Source: Acidobacteria bacterium Mor1
GTDB taxonomy: Bacteria; Acidobacteriota; Polarisedimenticolia; Polarisedimenticolales; Polarisedimenticolaceae
Assembly: GCA_001664505.1 (NCBI GenBank)
Contig: CP011806.1
Location: 2,221,661 to 2,285,660, forward strand
Length of the DNA stretch: 64,000 bases
Direction: 5' to 3'
Numbering within the stretch: position 1 is the first letter of the stretch; the number at the start of each line of letters is the position of its first letter. The notes under the pieces are model-generated. The model saw only the letters and a list, made by a program, of their open reading frames with translations, was not told where the DNA came from and ran no database searches. The position numbers were made by a program, and so were the translations under genes. This document shows positions 17,909-25,586 of the stretch, one piece after another.

Positions 17909-18060
17909 GGCACCCCCCGGTCTGGTGGCCGGTGGCACCCACTCGCCTGGCGCCTGAGTGTTGCAGGCCACTTGTTGCTCGGAACTGGCCTCACCATACG
18001 GCGAGGCTGAAACCGGGTCAACCGGGCCGCGCACGTCTCAATGAAAGAGAGGGCCGAATG

Positions 18061-18095
18061 AAGGGGCCACGCTCTCTTTGAAAGCGTGGCCCCTT
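18061..18095 (-). terminator. Hairpin downstream of the YHS gene
   Basis: A perfect 12-bp inverted repeat (AAGGGGCCACGC, 11-base spacer, GCGTGGCCCCTT) lies 27 bases after the stop of the YHS gene. On the plus strand the stem is followed by TTTTCTC, but the gene it would serve is on the minus strand, where no long T run follows. The loop bases CTCTCTTT can also pair with AAAGAGAG at 18044-18051, so a pseudoknot or alternative hairpin is possible. Confidence 0.6.
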
Positions 18096-18121
18096 TTCTC
18101 TGCATCTACGCCGGGACAGGA

Positions 18122-18610
18122 TCAGAGCGCAGAAGCGGGCTTGCTCTGGATCCGCGGCCAGTTCTTGTCGGCCTTTCTCAGGTTGCCCGCAGTGTCCTGC
18201 AGCCAGGTCGCCTTGATGTCTGGATTCAGGTTGAAGTAGAGCTTGCCGTCGACGATCTTCCAGACTCTCGGGTCACCGTCGAACTTCTTTCCCACCGACA
18301 CGCCGTAGGCGCAAAAACCGCCGAACTGCGGCTGATAGCGCGCGGGGTTCTTTTCGAACCGCCGCTTGTTCGCCTCGCTGACGAACCGGTAGGCGGCACC
18401 GTCGCGCTTCACCGAGTGCTTGGCGCTTCCGATCATCGCAACGCCGTCGGTGAAGTACGCCACCGGGTCGTAGCCGTGCATCGCCAGCGGGGCACCGGCG
18501 CCGGTCAGGCCACCGGAGACGTTGATCTCTTCAGCCCCGTGGGCGACCGAGGCCAGGGCCGCTGCGGCCAACAGGATCATCACGATTCGGGCGGTCATCT
18601 TGCTTCGCAT
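18122..18610 (-). CDS. Exported YHS-domain protein
   Basis: The start at 18610 is set by AAGGAG seven bases upstream; ATG 18598 is a second option. The 162-residue product has a signal peptide (ARIVMILLAAAALASVAHGA) and a YHS-like domain (LAMHGYDPVAYFTDG, YRFVSEANKRRFEKNPARY, GGFCAYGV). YHS domains are small modules often linked to metal handling. The conserved C in FCAYG is present. The gene is divergent from an AraC-type regulator, which may control it. Confidence 0.88.
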   Translation of the reverse strand: MRSKMTARIVMILLAAAALASVAHGAEEINVSGGLTGAGAPLAMHGYDPVAYFTDGVAMIGSAKHSVKRDGAAYRFVSEANKRRFEKNPARYQPQFGGFCAYGVSVGKKFDGDPRVWKIVDGKLYFNLNPDIKATWLQDTAGNLRKADKNWPRIQSKPASAL

Positions 18611-18710
18611 CTCAAGGCTCCTTCTTTGGAAATCACTCTCTTTTGCCGACGACCCGTTCCCTTGTCGGGCCGGGCCGTAACGAGAGAGATTCTGATCCGG
18701 ATTGAAACAC

Positions 18711-18768
18711 CTATCGATAGCCAGAAGTCCGCCTCTTATGACCAATCGTCCGGCTATCGGCAGCCAGG
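18711..18768. promoter_or_regulatory. Direct repeat, candidate AraC operator
   Basis: The 188-bp divergent space between the YHS and AraC genes contains two related sites, CTATCGATAGCCAG at 18711 and CTATCGGCAGCCAG at 18754. They match at 12 of 14 positions and are spaced 43 bp, about four helical turns. The first contains the palindrome CTATCGATAG. AraC-family proteins often bind directly repeated sites of this kind, so these are candidate operators of the adjacent regulator. Confidence 0.45.
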
Positions 18769-18798
18769 TGCTACGATCAGCCACAAGGAGGCCGGATC

Positions 18799-19749
18799 AT
18801 GGACGTACTCAGCGACATCCTCGACGCGACCAAATTGGAGGGGACCCTCTACTTCTCCACCGAACTGCACCCGCCCTGGGGCATTCGGGTGCCCCTCCAC
18901 GGGCGCGTCGCCCGCTTTCACCTGGTGGTTCGCGGACGGGTCTGGGTCGGTGTCGAAGGGGAGCAGGAACCGGCTTGCCTCGACGCCGGCGATCTGGTTC
19001 TGATCCCACACGGAGCGGTGCACGATCTGAGAGATGCTCCTGAAACCCAGGTCGAGACCCTGGACCGGGTCCTGGAGGTCAGCGGCTTCGATGGCCGGGG
19101 TTCATTGACCTGGGGCGGCGAGGACCGCGGCGGACCGACGCGCCTCCTTTGCGGGCATTTCGCGCTGGATTCGAACGTGCAGCACCCTTTCTTCGAACAC
19201 CTCCCATCCACCATCGTGGTGCGCCGGGAGGAGGGCGAGGGACACTCCCGCTTGGACGACCTGATCCGGTTCATCAGCCACGAGGCGGATGCACAGGGCG
19301 CCGGCAACCATGCGGTGATGCGCCGACTCTCTGAAGTGCTGTTCATCCAGGCGCTCCGCGTCTGGGCCTCCCGTGCCGACCATGAAGAGGGCCTGCTCGC
19401 GGCCCTCGCCGACCCCGAACTCGGAGAGAGCCTGGGACAGATTCACGCGGAGCCGGCCAACGACTGGTCGCTGGAAACCCTGGCCCGGGCCGCCGGTCTC
19501 TCCCGCACGGTCTTCGCGGAACGCTTCAAACAGGTCATGGGCCTGCCGCCGATGCAGTACGTGACCCTGTGGCGCATGCAGCGCGCCCGGCTGCTGCTTG
19601 CCGAGGGAGAACAGACCCTGGAGCACATTGCGGAGCTGGTCGGCTACGAATCCGCGGCAGCGCTCAGCCGGGTGTTCAAACGCTGGGTCGGTGAGCCGCC
19701 GGGAAGCTATCGAAGGCGAGCCCGCGGCGAGGTCTTGCCGCAGCCATGA
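18799..19749 (+). CDS. AraC-family regulator with N-terminal cupin
   Basis: A 316-residue protein starting at 18799 behind AAGGAGG. The N-terminal half is a cupin (HPPWGIRVPLHGRVARFHLV, LIPHGAVHDL), the AraC cupin-6 type. The C-terminal 100 residues contain two helix-turn-helix units (LETLARAAGLSRTVFAERFK and EHIAELVGYESAAALSRVFK). Members sense small molecules in the cupin and activate neighbouring genes. It is divergent from the YHS gene, the most probable target, with direct repeats in the shared promoter region. Confidence 0.92.
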   Translation: MDVLSDILDATKLEGTLYFSTELHPPWGIRVPLHGRVARFHLVVRGRVWVGVEGEQEPACLDAGDLVLIPHGAVHDLRDAPETQVETLDRVLEVSGFDGRGSLTWGGEDRGGPTRLLCGHFALDSNVQHPFFEHLPSTIVVRREEGEGHSRLDDLIRFISHEADAQGAGNHAVMRRLSEVLFIQALRVWASRADHEEGLLAALADPELGESLGQIHAEPANDWSLETLARAAGLSRTVFAERFKQVMGLPPMQYVTLWRMQRARLLLAEGEQTLEHIAELVGYESAAALSRVFKRWVGEPPGSYRRRARGEVLPQP

Positions 19750-19910
19750 AGCGACAGCACCTCACCCGGTCAACGGGCTCCAATCCAAGCCTTTCCGGCT
19801 CCTGCATGCGGATTCCTCTCCATCTCGACAGCCTTTGAGCCGAAACACGGCCGCAATGCGCCTCAGGTCATGAGCGGGGCAGACTGTCCCGCGCGAGACG
19901 GAGGAAAGCG

Positions 19911-21053
19911 ATGCATGTCTCACGCTGGTTGGTGGTGTCGTTGGTTGCAGGCGCGCTGTTCGGGGCTCCGGCGTGGGCGCTCGATGTCGATTCGGTCTTC
20001 ATCGGCGCCGTCGAAGACCGTGAGCAGGATGCCAATCTGGTCTACGTGCTGGTCGTCTCGGTATTCGCTGAGGACATCGCGGGAGGACGGGTATTCCGCC
20101 CCGGCAACCCGACACCGATCTGCGAGCTCGACTTGGAGGACGGAACCTGCAACATCCTTGGCACCAGCCTGGCCGATTTCTGCAGCCGCTTCGGCTTCGG
20201 TGACTTCCTGATCGAGATCGACGCCGCGGCCGGCTCCGACGATACAGTCACCGTGTTCTTCGATCCCGGGTGCGTCGATCCGATCGACGGCGATCCCGAC
20301 ATCACATCACCCACTCCCGGGCAGAACATCGCACCCAACCCGGGTCCCGCCGACTTCTGCATGGACTGCGTCAATTGCGGGCAGGAGAACTATCAGTTCG
20401 AGCTTACCGAACTCGATGCCGGGGACTTTCAACGGGCCAGTTTCGCGCCCCGCTGCTGGGATCCGGGAGTTTGCCTACCGACGCTGGCCGGCCAGGAGTT
20501 TCGCGTCTCGGCGATCGAACTCTTCTCGGACTTCGAGCCGGCGGTAACCGACGGCGGAGACGACTTCACCTACGTCTCGTTCTTCCAGACCGCCAACCTC
20601 GAAGTGTTCGACGTCGTCGATCCGGCGCCGACGACCCCGCCTGCGGTTCCCGCCGGGACCGGGCTCTCGGAGCCCGCTAGCGTGGCCAAGCTGACGGCGG
20701 ACGGCTCGAGCCTGGATCTGACCTGGGACGTCGACAGCTGTTGCGCCGTCTCGGCCCACCACCTGATTCACGGCCTGTCCGCAGACCTACCCGCGGCAGC
20801 TCAGGGCACCTTCAACGTGGCCGGCTCCCAGTGCAGCACCGGCAGCTTCGGCAACTTCAACTGGACCGGCGTGCCGCAACCCGCCCAGGGAGACTTCGTC
20901 TGGTGGATCCTGCTGGCCAACGACGGCGGCACCGCCGAGGGCTCCTGGGGCGAAGACAGTGCCGGCTTCGAACGCTCCGGGCCGGGGCCCGGCGGTATCT
21001 CGAACACGTGCGGGTTGTCCGCGCGCAGCCTGGCCAACACCTGCGGACGCTGA
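19911..21053 (+). CDS. Secreted protein of unknown function with recurring C-terminal module
   Basis: A 380-residue protein with a strong ribosome site (GGAGG) and a signal peptide (RWLVVSLVAGALFGAPAWA). The first 250 residues are acidic and contain many Cys (CMDCVNCGQ, CWDPGVC) that may form disulfides; I recognise no family. Residues from about 255 on form the fibronectin-like module shared with other secreted proteins here: SLDLTWDVDSC, a GLSADL turn, a mid-domain Cys, then EGSWGEDSAGFER and a final Cys pair. It is probably extracellular or surface-exposed. Confidence 0.8.
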   Translation: MHVSRWLVVSLVAGALFGAPAWALDVDSVFIGAVEDREQDANLVYVLVVSVFAEDIAGGRVFRPGNPTPICELDLEDGTCNILGTSLADFCSRFGFGDFLIEIDAAAGSDDTVTVFFDPGCVDPIDGDPDITSPTPGQNIAPNPGPADFCMDCVNCGQENYQFELTELDAGDFQRASFAPRCWDPGVCLPTLAGQEFRVSAIELFSDFEPAVTDGGDDFTYVSFFQTANLEVFDVVDPAPTTPPAVPAGTGLSEPASVAKLTADGSSLDLTWDVDSCCAVSAHHLIHGLSADLPAAAQGTFNVAGSQCSTGSFGNFNWTGVPQPAQGDFVWWILLANDGGTAEGSWGEDSAGFERSGPGPGGISNTCGLSARSLANTCGR

Positions 21054-21072
21054 TAGGCCCCTCTCTCGCAGG

Positions 21073-21519
21073 CTACTCCCGAAGGACGACCCTGCGTTCA
21101 GCGCCGCCGGGCGGCTCGAAACAGCGTAGCTCGACAACCCCGGCTCTGCCCGAGACGAGAACCCATGGAATACCGAGGTCCCAGCGCTGCATCGAAGTGA
21201 TGTCTCCCTCAGAAAGCCGCAGGACACCCGTTGGGTGCTCATGGTAGATAGCAACCAGCTCCTTACCCAGCCGTAGGCACTGCCTTCGAACTCGGCTGAG
21301 TTCCGCCACGGTGATGCGGAACTCTCCCGGACCGGCAATCGCATTCGCCATCCGCACAGCGCGGGCGGCGATTCCGGCGTCGCCGATAAGGGCGCCGACG
21401 CGCTCCCGCGACGCGGGATCCGACAAATGAAGGGCCAGATCCCGAATCGCGGAAGCATCGAGCTGAAGCACCTCGCCTTGGTTGGTGCTTGTCCGGCGGA
21501 AAATCAGATCCGAGTGCAT
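21073..21519 (-). CDS. JAMM/MPN (M67-like) metalloprotease
   Basis: A 148-residue protein with a complete JAMM signature. E39 lies in ERVGALIG, H93 and H95 in YHEHP, and S103 and D106 in LRLSEGD, giving the exact HxHx7SxxD spacing. Prokaryotic members remove C-terminal tails from ubiquitin-like or sulfur-carrier proteins or act in stress and defence systems. No E1, E2 or ubiquitin-like gene is visible nearby. It is the last of three overlapping genes (16 bp overlap with the upstream 307-aa gene), so its partner or substrate is probably encoded with it. No signal peptide, hence cytoplasmic. Confidence 0.82.
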   Translation of the reverse strand: MHSDLIFRRTSTNQGEVLQLDASAIRDLALHLSDPASRERVGALIGDAGIAARAVRMANAIAGPGEFRITVAELSRVRRQCLRLGKELVAIYHEHPTGVLRLSEGDITSMQRWDLGIPWVLVSGRAGVVELRCFEPPGGAERRVVLRE

Positions 21520-22427
21520 TCCCGCAACCCCGTCATCGGGTCGACGCGGCAGACGGTGACCGGAACGCCACTCTCGGCTCCGACAATCACGGCCGAAGCG
21601 ATCAAGAGACCTCCGAGAACCCGCAACAAGTCTCGGACATCAGGATCGTCTACGCATTCCGCAACGGCCAGGAGCACCAGGCCGGCGACGAACAGCACGA
21701 GACTGACGACTGCGCCGACGGCGTCGTTTCCGTCCAGAGCCGGCGAACTGCCGGTATCTTGCAGTGTGCGGATTTCGCGATCGAAGAACCAATCGGCGTG
21801 TACCAGCGCCGCCCCGATGTATTCACTCCACGCGACCGGCTCCCCTTCTCCGCAACGATCTCTTGCGGGCAGCGTCAGTGAAAGCAAACCGCGACCTCGC
21901 CGCAACCAGGTCCGCGCCAGAAGATCCAGCAATCGGTCTTCTCCAAACATCAAGGGCCGAGCCTGGTCCGACACCACGTTTGCCGCGCCGAACGGGCCCG
22001 ATACCCGCAGCCCCCCTTTCTGTGAGCGGATCGTCGTTTGCGACTTCTCGATCATCGCCGCTACCCGATGAATGAGATCGGGATGCACTCCTTCGCGATC
22101 GAACAGCGATCTCAACACTTTCTGCTCCAGCGCGCGGGACACCAGATCCGCAGGAACGACCTTCTTCCCGCAGGCCTTCACGATCCGGTTGAACAACTGC
22201 GCCGACTCTCCCGATGCGACGTCTCTTCTGAACCCTCGCAGAACCGGAACGGCCAGCCGGCGCAACTGCAATTGTGCTGTTCGAGCTGCCTCGATCCGAA
22301 GCTCGAGAGAGACCTCCGGCTCAGGTTCGTCGTGCGGGCAGTCGATGCGCCTTGTCAGGTACTCGAGCAGACCGACCGCAGTCGGCGCCAGGGAACGAAC
22401 ATCTACGTGCTTGTCGCAGTGACTCAT
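21504..22427 (-). CDS. Two-TM protein of unknown function, JAMM cassette
   Basis: A 307-residue protein that I do not recognise. The first 230 residues are soluble and mostly helical (RIEAARTAQLQLRRLAVPVL, SRALEQKVLRSLFDREGV). Two hydrophobic helices follow (about 244-262 VGAVVSLVLFVAGLVLLAV and 274-290 LLRVLGGLLIASAVIVGA), with a short tail. The soluble part is therefore probably anchored on the cytoplasmic face. The start overlaps the stop of the 491-aa gene by ATGA and has GGAG seven bases upstream. The end overlaps the JAMM gene. This tight coupling argues that the three proteins act together. Confidence 0.72.
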   Translation of the reverse strand: MSHCDKHVDVRSLAPTAVGLLEYLTRRIDCPHDEPEPEVSLELRIEAARTAQLQLRRLAVPVLRGFRRDVASGESAQLFNRIVKACGKKVVPADLVSRALEQKVLRSLFDREGVHPDLIHRVAAMIEKSQTTIRSQKGGLRVSGPFGAANVVSDQARPLMFGEDRLLDLLARTWLRRGRGLLSLTLPARDRCGEGEPVAWSEYIGAALVHADWFFDREIRTLQDTGSSPALDGNDAVGAVVSLVLFVAGLVLLAVAECVDDPDVRDLLRVLGGLLIASAVIVGAESGVPVTVCRVDPMTGLRECTRI

Positions 22428-23899
22428 GCCAACACTCCTCGGGTGGCCATCGCGCCCAACGCGGCGGAAACCTCGGTGTGGTAATCACCTGAAATGTACC
22501 GATAGGTGAACGGACGCAGTAGTGTTGGAATGACCGATTTACCCAGGTCCAGCAACCACGCATCGATCTCCGGGAGTTGTTCCCGGACCGGCCATCGATC
22601 CGGGAACAGACGGTATACCTGGCTCTCCTCGCGCCATTCGGCAAGGTCACCGAGCTCGGAGGAAACGTCTTCCCCATCAATCACTGCTGAATCGACCCTC
22701 GACCGGAAACCAGCTCGAACGAGAACCGTGTCCCCTTCGGAGTCCGAACCGTAGTCCAGCCAGGCCGACTCGAATCCGCCGATCTCGTAACTCACACGTC
22801 CGGCACCTCGTTGCGCGCCACCACCGGGCCGGGCGACGTTGAACGGCGCACTGAAGGTCGCCCGGCGGCCTGCGGCGCGAGCCCAGCGAGACTCCAGTGA
22901 GGCTCGAATCACCGGCTCGGTGCTGAAGAACGCAGCCGTACCCCAACCGGTGAAGGCCCTCATCGCCGCGGGATCGGCCAGAGATGTGCCACCGGTCATT
23001 TCCATCCCGATCGAGAGCACCGTACCGGCTGCGCGGTTCGAGCGGACACCCACAGCAGTCGCGGCGAGCCGTGAGATCCCGGCCAGCGGCAAAGACGGCG
23101 ATGAGCCGAAAGGCGCGATCTCAGGCGCGACCTGCAAGCGCCCGCTTCTCGAAATCTGCGCACCCAGATGTTCGGCCACCATGCGGTCCAGAGGAGCGTC
23201 CCGATCCGCCCGGGTGGTCGCCCGCCCGGTATCCATCGACGCTTCCACCCGTAGCCGCACTTCATCGCTGTCGACCTGAATCGGTGCGATCACGGTGACG
23301 CCGACGTCCCCTAGGTGCACTTCGGTGGTTTCGGGGACGGCATCGACCGGTATCCGCCCACGGAACGGCGGTGGAGCACTGCGGAAGCTCTCGAGGTCTA
23401 CTCGAGCCGCGAAACTCTGAGCCGTCTCGATTGCACGAACGACGACCGCTGCGGTCAGCCGAACCAGGAGCGAAGGGGAAGACTCCTGGGTCACCTCCGT
23501 TCCGCGCACCCGGGCTCGGATCCGAAGGTCGTCCGCCTCGAAGGTGATCGGTACGTCACCAGGACGAATCGGCCAGGCGATGACCGGCGCCGTGGCTCGA
23601 ATCGCCCCGACCACGTCCCGGATTCGGTCCTCGAGTGCGGGGTCCAGCCCTTGCGGCAGCGGAGCATCCAGTGTCGATAGCCCTTCGTCGCGCAGCGCGC
23701 CGACGACGACCGAGGTGATGGCTTGATCGCTGAACTGGGCCACAGCGTCGAAGCCGGTGGCTCTGATCTCCGACAACTGCTGCACCGGTGCAGGCAACAG
23801 GCTCTCGAGAACGCCGGGGTCGAGTTGAGGCAAGCCTGGCCCGATCAACGCCTCCGCGTAGCGACGATCCAGGGTTCGAAAGTTTGAAAACTCTGGCAT
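22424..23899 (-). CDS. 491-aa protein of unknown function, JAMM cassette
   Basis: The start at 23899 is supported by GGAGAG six bases upstream; the frame is open to 23929. I recognise no family. The 491 residues have no signal peptide or membrane helix. The first 180 residues are helical with hydrophobic patches (AAVVVRAIETAQSFAARVDL). The middle is beta-rich with alternating acidic strands (VPITFEADDLRIRARVRG, GVTVIAPIQVDSDEVRLRVE). The C-terminal part includes GYHTEVS-like loops before the stop. A lipid-binding tubular fold is one possibility suggested by the helix-strand pattern, but this is a guess. It is the first gene of the three-gene cassette and lies 234 bp after the anti-sigma gene on the same strand. 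Confidence 0.72.
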   Translation of the reverse strand: MPEFSNFRTLDRRYAEALIGPGLPQLDPGVLESLLPAPVQQLSEIRATGFDAVAQFSDQAITSVVVGALRDEGLSTLDAPLPQGLDPALEDRIRDVVGAIRATAPVIAWPIRPGDVPITFEADDLRIRARVRGTEVTQESSPSLLVRLTAAVVVRAIETAQSFAARVDLESFRSAPPPFRGRIPVDAVPETTEVHLGDVGVTVIAPIQVDSDEVRLRVEASMDTGRATTRADRDAPLDRMVAEHLGAQISRSGRLQVAPEIAPFGSSPSLPLAGISRLAATAVGVRSNRAAGTVLSIGMEMTGGTSLADPAAMRAFTGWGTAAFFSTEPVIRASLESRWARAAGRRATFSAPFNVARPGGGAQRGAGRVSYEIGGFESAWLDYGSDSEGDTVLVRAGFRSRVDSAVIDGEDVSSELGDLAEWREESQVYRLFPDRWPVREQLPEIDAWLLDLGKSVIPTLLRPFTYRYISGDYHTEVSAALGAMATRGVLA

Positions 23900-24132
23900 G
23901 GGAACTCTCCAATAGGACCGACTCGACATCGCCCGGGGTGAGCTCGCAGCTGGTCGGCCGTGTTCGATATGCTGAGGCGACCCGCAGCCCCTCGACCGAA
24001 CATGAAACTCCCGGAAACTTCGAACCGATCAGAGCCCTGCAGCGATGAAGCTCAGCGAAGGGCGGTTGTCGCCCGGGCTGGGTACGAGCGGGAGAGTCGC
24101 TGGAATACAGCGAACGGACGGTGCGCGGCCGG

Positions 24133-24789
24133 CTATCGAACGTCGATTGGAGCGTGGAGCTCAAAACCGGCGCCGGCCTCGAGCGCGAGGCCGGCGTCGC
24201 GATCCAGCTCACCCGTCGATGGAGGGATGGGATCGGAGCTCCAGAACAGCGCGGCTTCGTAGCGCCCCACCGTCTCCATGGGGACCGTCACCTGCAGCAC
24301 GTCGCCGACTCGCGTGCAGGGTTCGGGGTCTCCGCATCCCCAGTACAGGACACCGTCGCGGTATAGCCGCACTCTGGCCTCTGAGGGCCCCACACCTTTT
24401 GCGCTGATTCGCAGGGAGTCGCCGGGGTGGGCGGATTCGCCGCGGCGCACGGCGTCCCCCTTCAGAACACGAGCGGTCAACTCCGGGGGCCCCTCGGGGC
24501 CCGCCGTGAAGAGCCACGCCACCCCCACCAGGGCGATCAGCGCTGCCGCAACAAGAGCGAGGCCGCGCAAACGGCCGCCGAGCCTCCCCGATCCGGATTG
24601 GTCGATCCTCTGCCACACGCTCTCTTGCCAGCGCTCATCTCCAGAGTCCGACTCCCGTAGCGCTCGAAAAATCGCCTCGTGGGCGCGATGAGCCGCGGCG
24701 CATTCCCGGCAACTCGCAAGGTGGCTCCGAGCCTCGGCATCGTGTTCGCGCTCGGCAAACTCCTCGAGATAGCGACGACACTCGCTCAC
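24133..24789 (-). CDS. ZAS-type (zf-HC2) anti-sigma factor
   Basis: A 218-residue protein starting at GTG 24789, which overlaps the sigma-factor stop by four bases (GTGA). The N-terminus has the zinc anti-sigma motif H23-x3-C27-x2-C30 with a further C4. One membrane helix follows (about residues 76-95, LRGLALVAAALIALVGVAWL) and then a 120-residue external domain (ELTARVLKGDAVRRGESAHP, RVRLYRDGVLYWGC). It should hold the ECF sigma factor at the membrane and release it on an envelope signal. Confidence 0.87.
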   Translation of the reverse strand: MSECRRYLEEFAEREHDAEARSHLASCRECAAAHRAHEAIFRALRESDSGDERWQESVWQRIDQSGSGRLGGRLRGLALVAAALIALVGVAWLFTAGPEGPPELTARVLKGDAVRRGESAHPGDSLRISAKGVGPSEARVRLYRDGVLYWGCGDPEPCTRVGDVLQVTVPMETVGRYEAALFWSSDPIPPSTGELDRDAGLALEAGAGFELHAPIDVR

Positions 24790-25424
24790 GGAGTGACCCC
24801 CTTCGCCGACAGGCAGCGCCGTAGTTTCTCCAGGGCGCGCAACACCCGCATGCGCACCGCGTCCGGGTCCACCGCCAGCATGCCCGAGATCTCCGGGTAG
24901 GACAGTTCGACCGAAACCCGCAGTACTACCGCCTCTCGGTCAGCATCGGACAGCTTCGCGAGACAGTAGCCGAGAGCCTTTCGAATGCCGATCCGTTCAA
25001 CGCGCTGACCGGGAAGGGTGCTCTTCTGCACCGGCTCCGGCGGGTCGGAATCCACCACCCAGCGCTGTTGCCGCTTTCGATGTTTCGCCGCGTCCAGGCA
25101 CCGGTTACGGGCGATGCTCAGCAGCCAGGTACGGAAGGTCGATTGACGGCGGAAGCGCGGCAGCGCCTCGAAGGCCTGGACGAAGGTCAGCTGGCGCACA
25201 TCCTCGGCCAGATCCTGCTGCCTCAGCAGCATGAGGCACAGGCGGAAAACCGCATCGCCGTAGCCCTCCATCAACGCATTGAGCGTGGCCTCGAAGTCGT
25301 TGCGCTCCAGGGCGGCGCGAGCTTCGAGTTCGACGTCTTCGACCATGCGTTCCGCTCGGCGCCGCGCACAGGCAGGCGCGGACAAAGGGCTGGTAGCTGG
25401 TGATGTTTGGATCATACCACGCAT
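24786..25424 (-). CDS. ECF-type RNA polymerase sigma factor
   Basis: A 212-residue sigma-70 family protein. Region 2 reads DLAEDVRQLTFVQAFEALPR and STFRTWLLSIARNRCLDAAK; region 4 reads LSDADREAVVLRVSVELSYP and the HTH helix VDPDAVRMRVLRALEKLRRC. GGAGG lies two to three bases before ATG 25424; ATG 25346 (MVEDVELEA) is an alternative that removes an unconserved leader. It is coupled to its anti-sigma factor and lies divergent from the subtilase gene. It may control its own operon, the JAMM cassette and the divergent protease genes. Confidence 0.9.
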   Translation of the reverse strand: MRGMIQTSPATSPLSAPACARRRAERMVEDVELEARAALERNDFEATLNALMEGYGDAVFRLCLMLLRQQDLAEDVRQLTFVQAFEALPRFRRQSTFRTWLLSIARNRCLDAAKHRKRQQRWVVDSDPPEPVQKSTLPGQRVERIGIRKALGYCLAKLSDADREAVVLRVSVELSYPEISGMLAVDPDAVRMRVLRALEKLRRCLSAKGVTP

Positions 25425-25456
25425 GGCCTCCGCTCATTTAGGCGACTCGACCAGCG

Positions 25457-25482
25457 GACAGCGAACAACTTTTTCAGTTTCC
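25457..25482 (-). promoter_or_regulatory. Candidate ECF-type promoter of the sigma operon
   Basis: On the minus strand GGAAAC (25482-25477) is followed after 16 bases by TGTC (25460-25457). This resembles the GGAAC-N16/17-GTC layout of many ECF promoters and lies 33 bp before the sigma-factor start. It would give autoregulation. The match is short, so chance is possible. Confidence 0.35.
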
Positions 25483-25586
25483 GACGATTCCGCAGATTTC
25501 CTGTTCGGGTTCATTCGATACCGGCGCCTACCGGGTCAATCAAACCGTGGGCAGCAACCCACAGCTCGAAGACTTGGAGGATTCGA

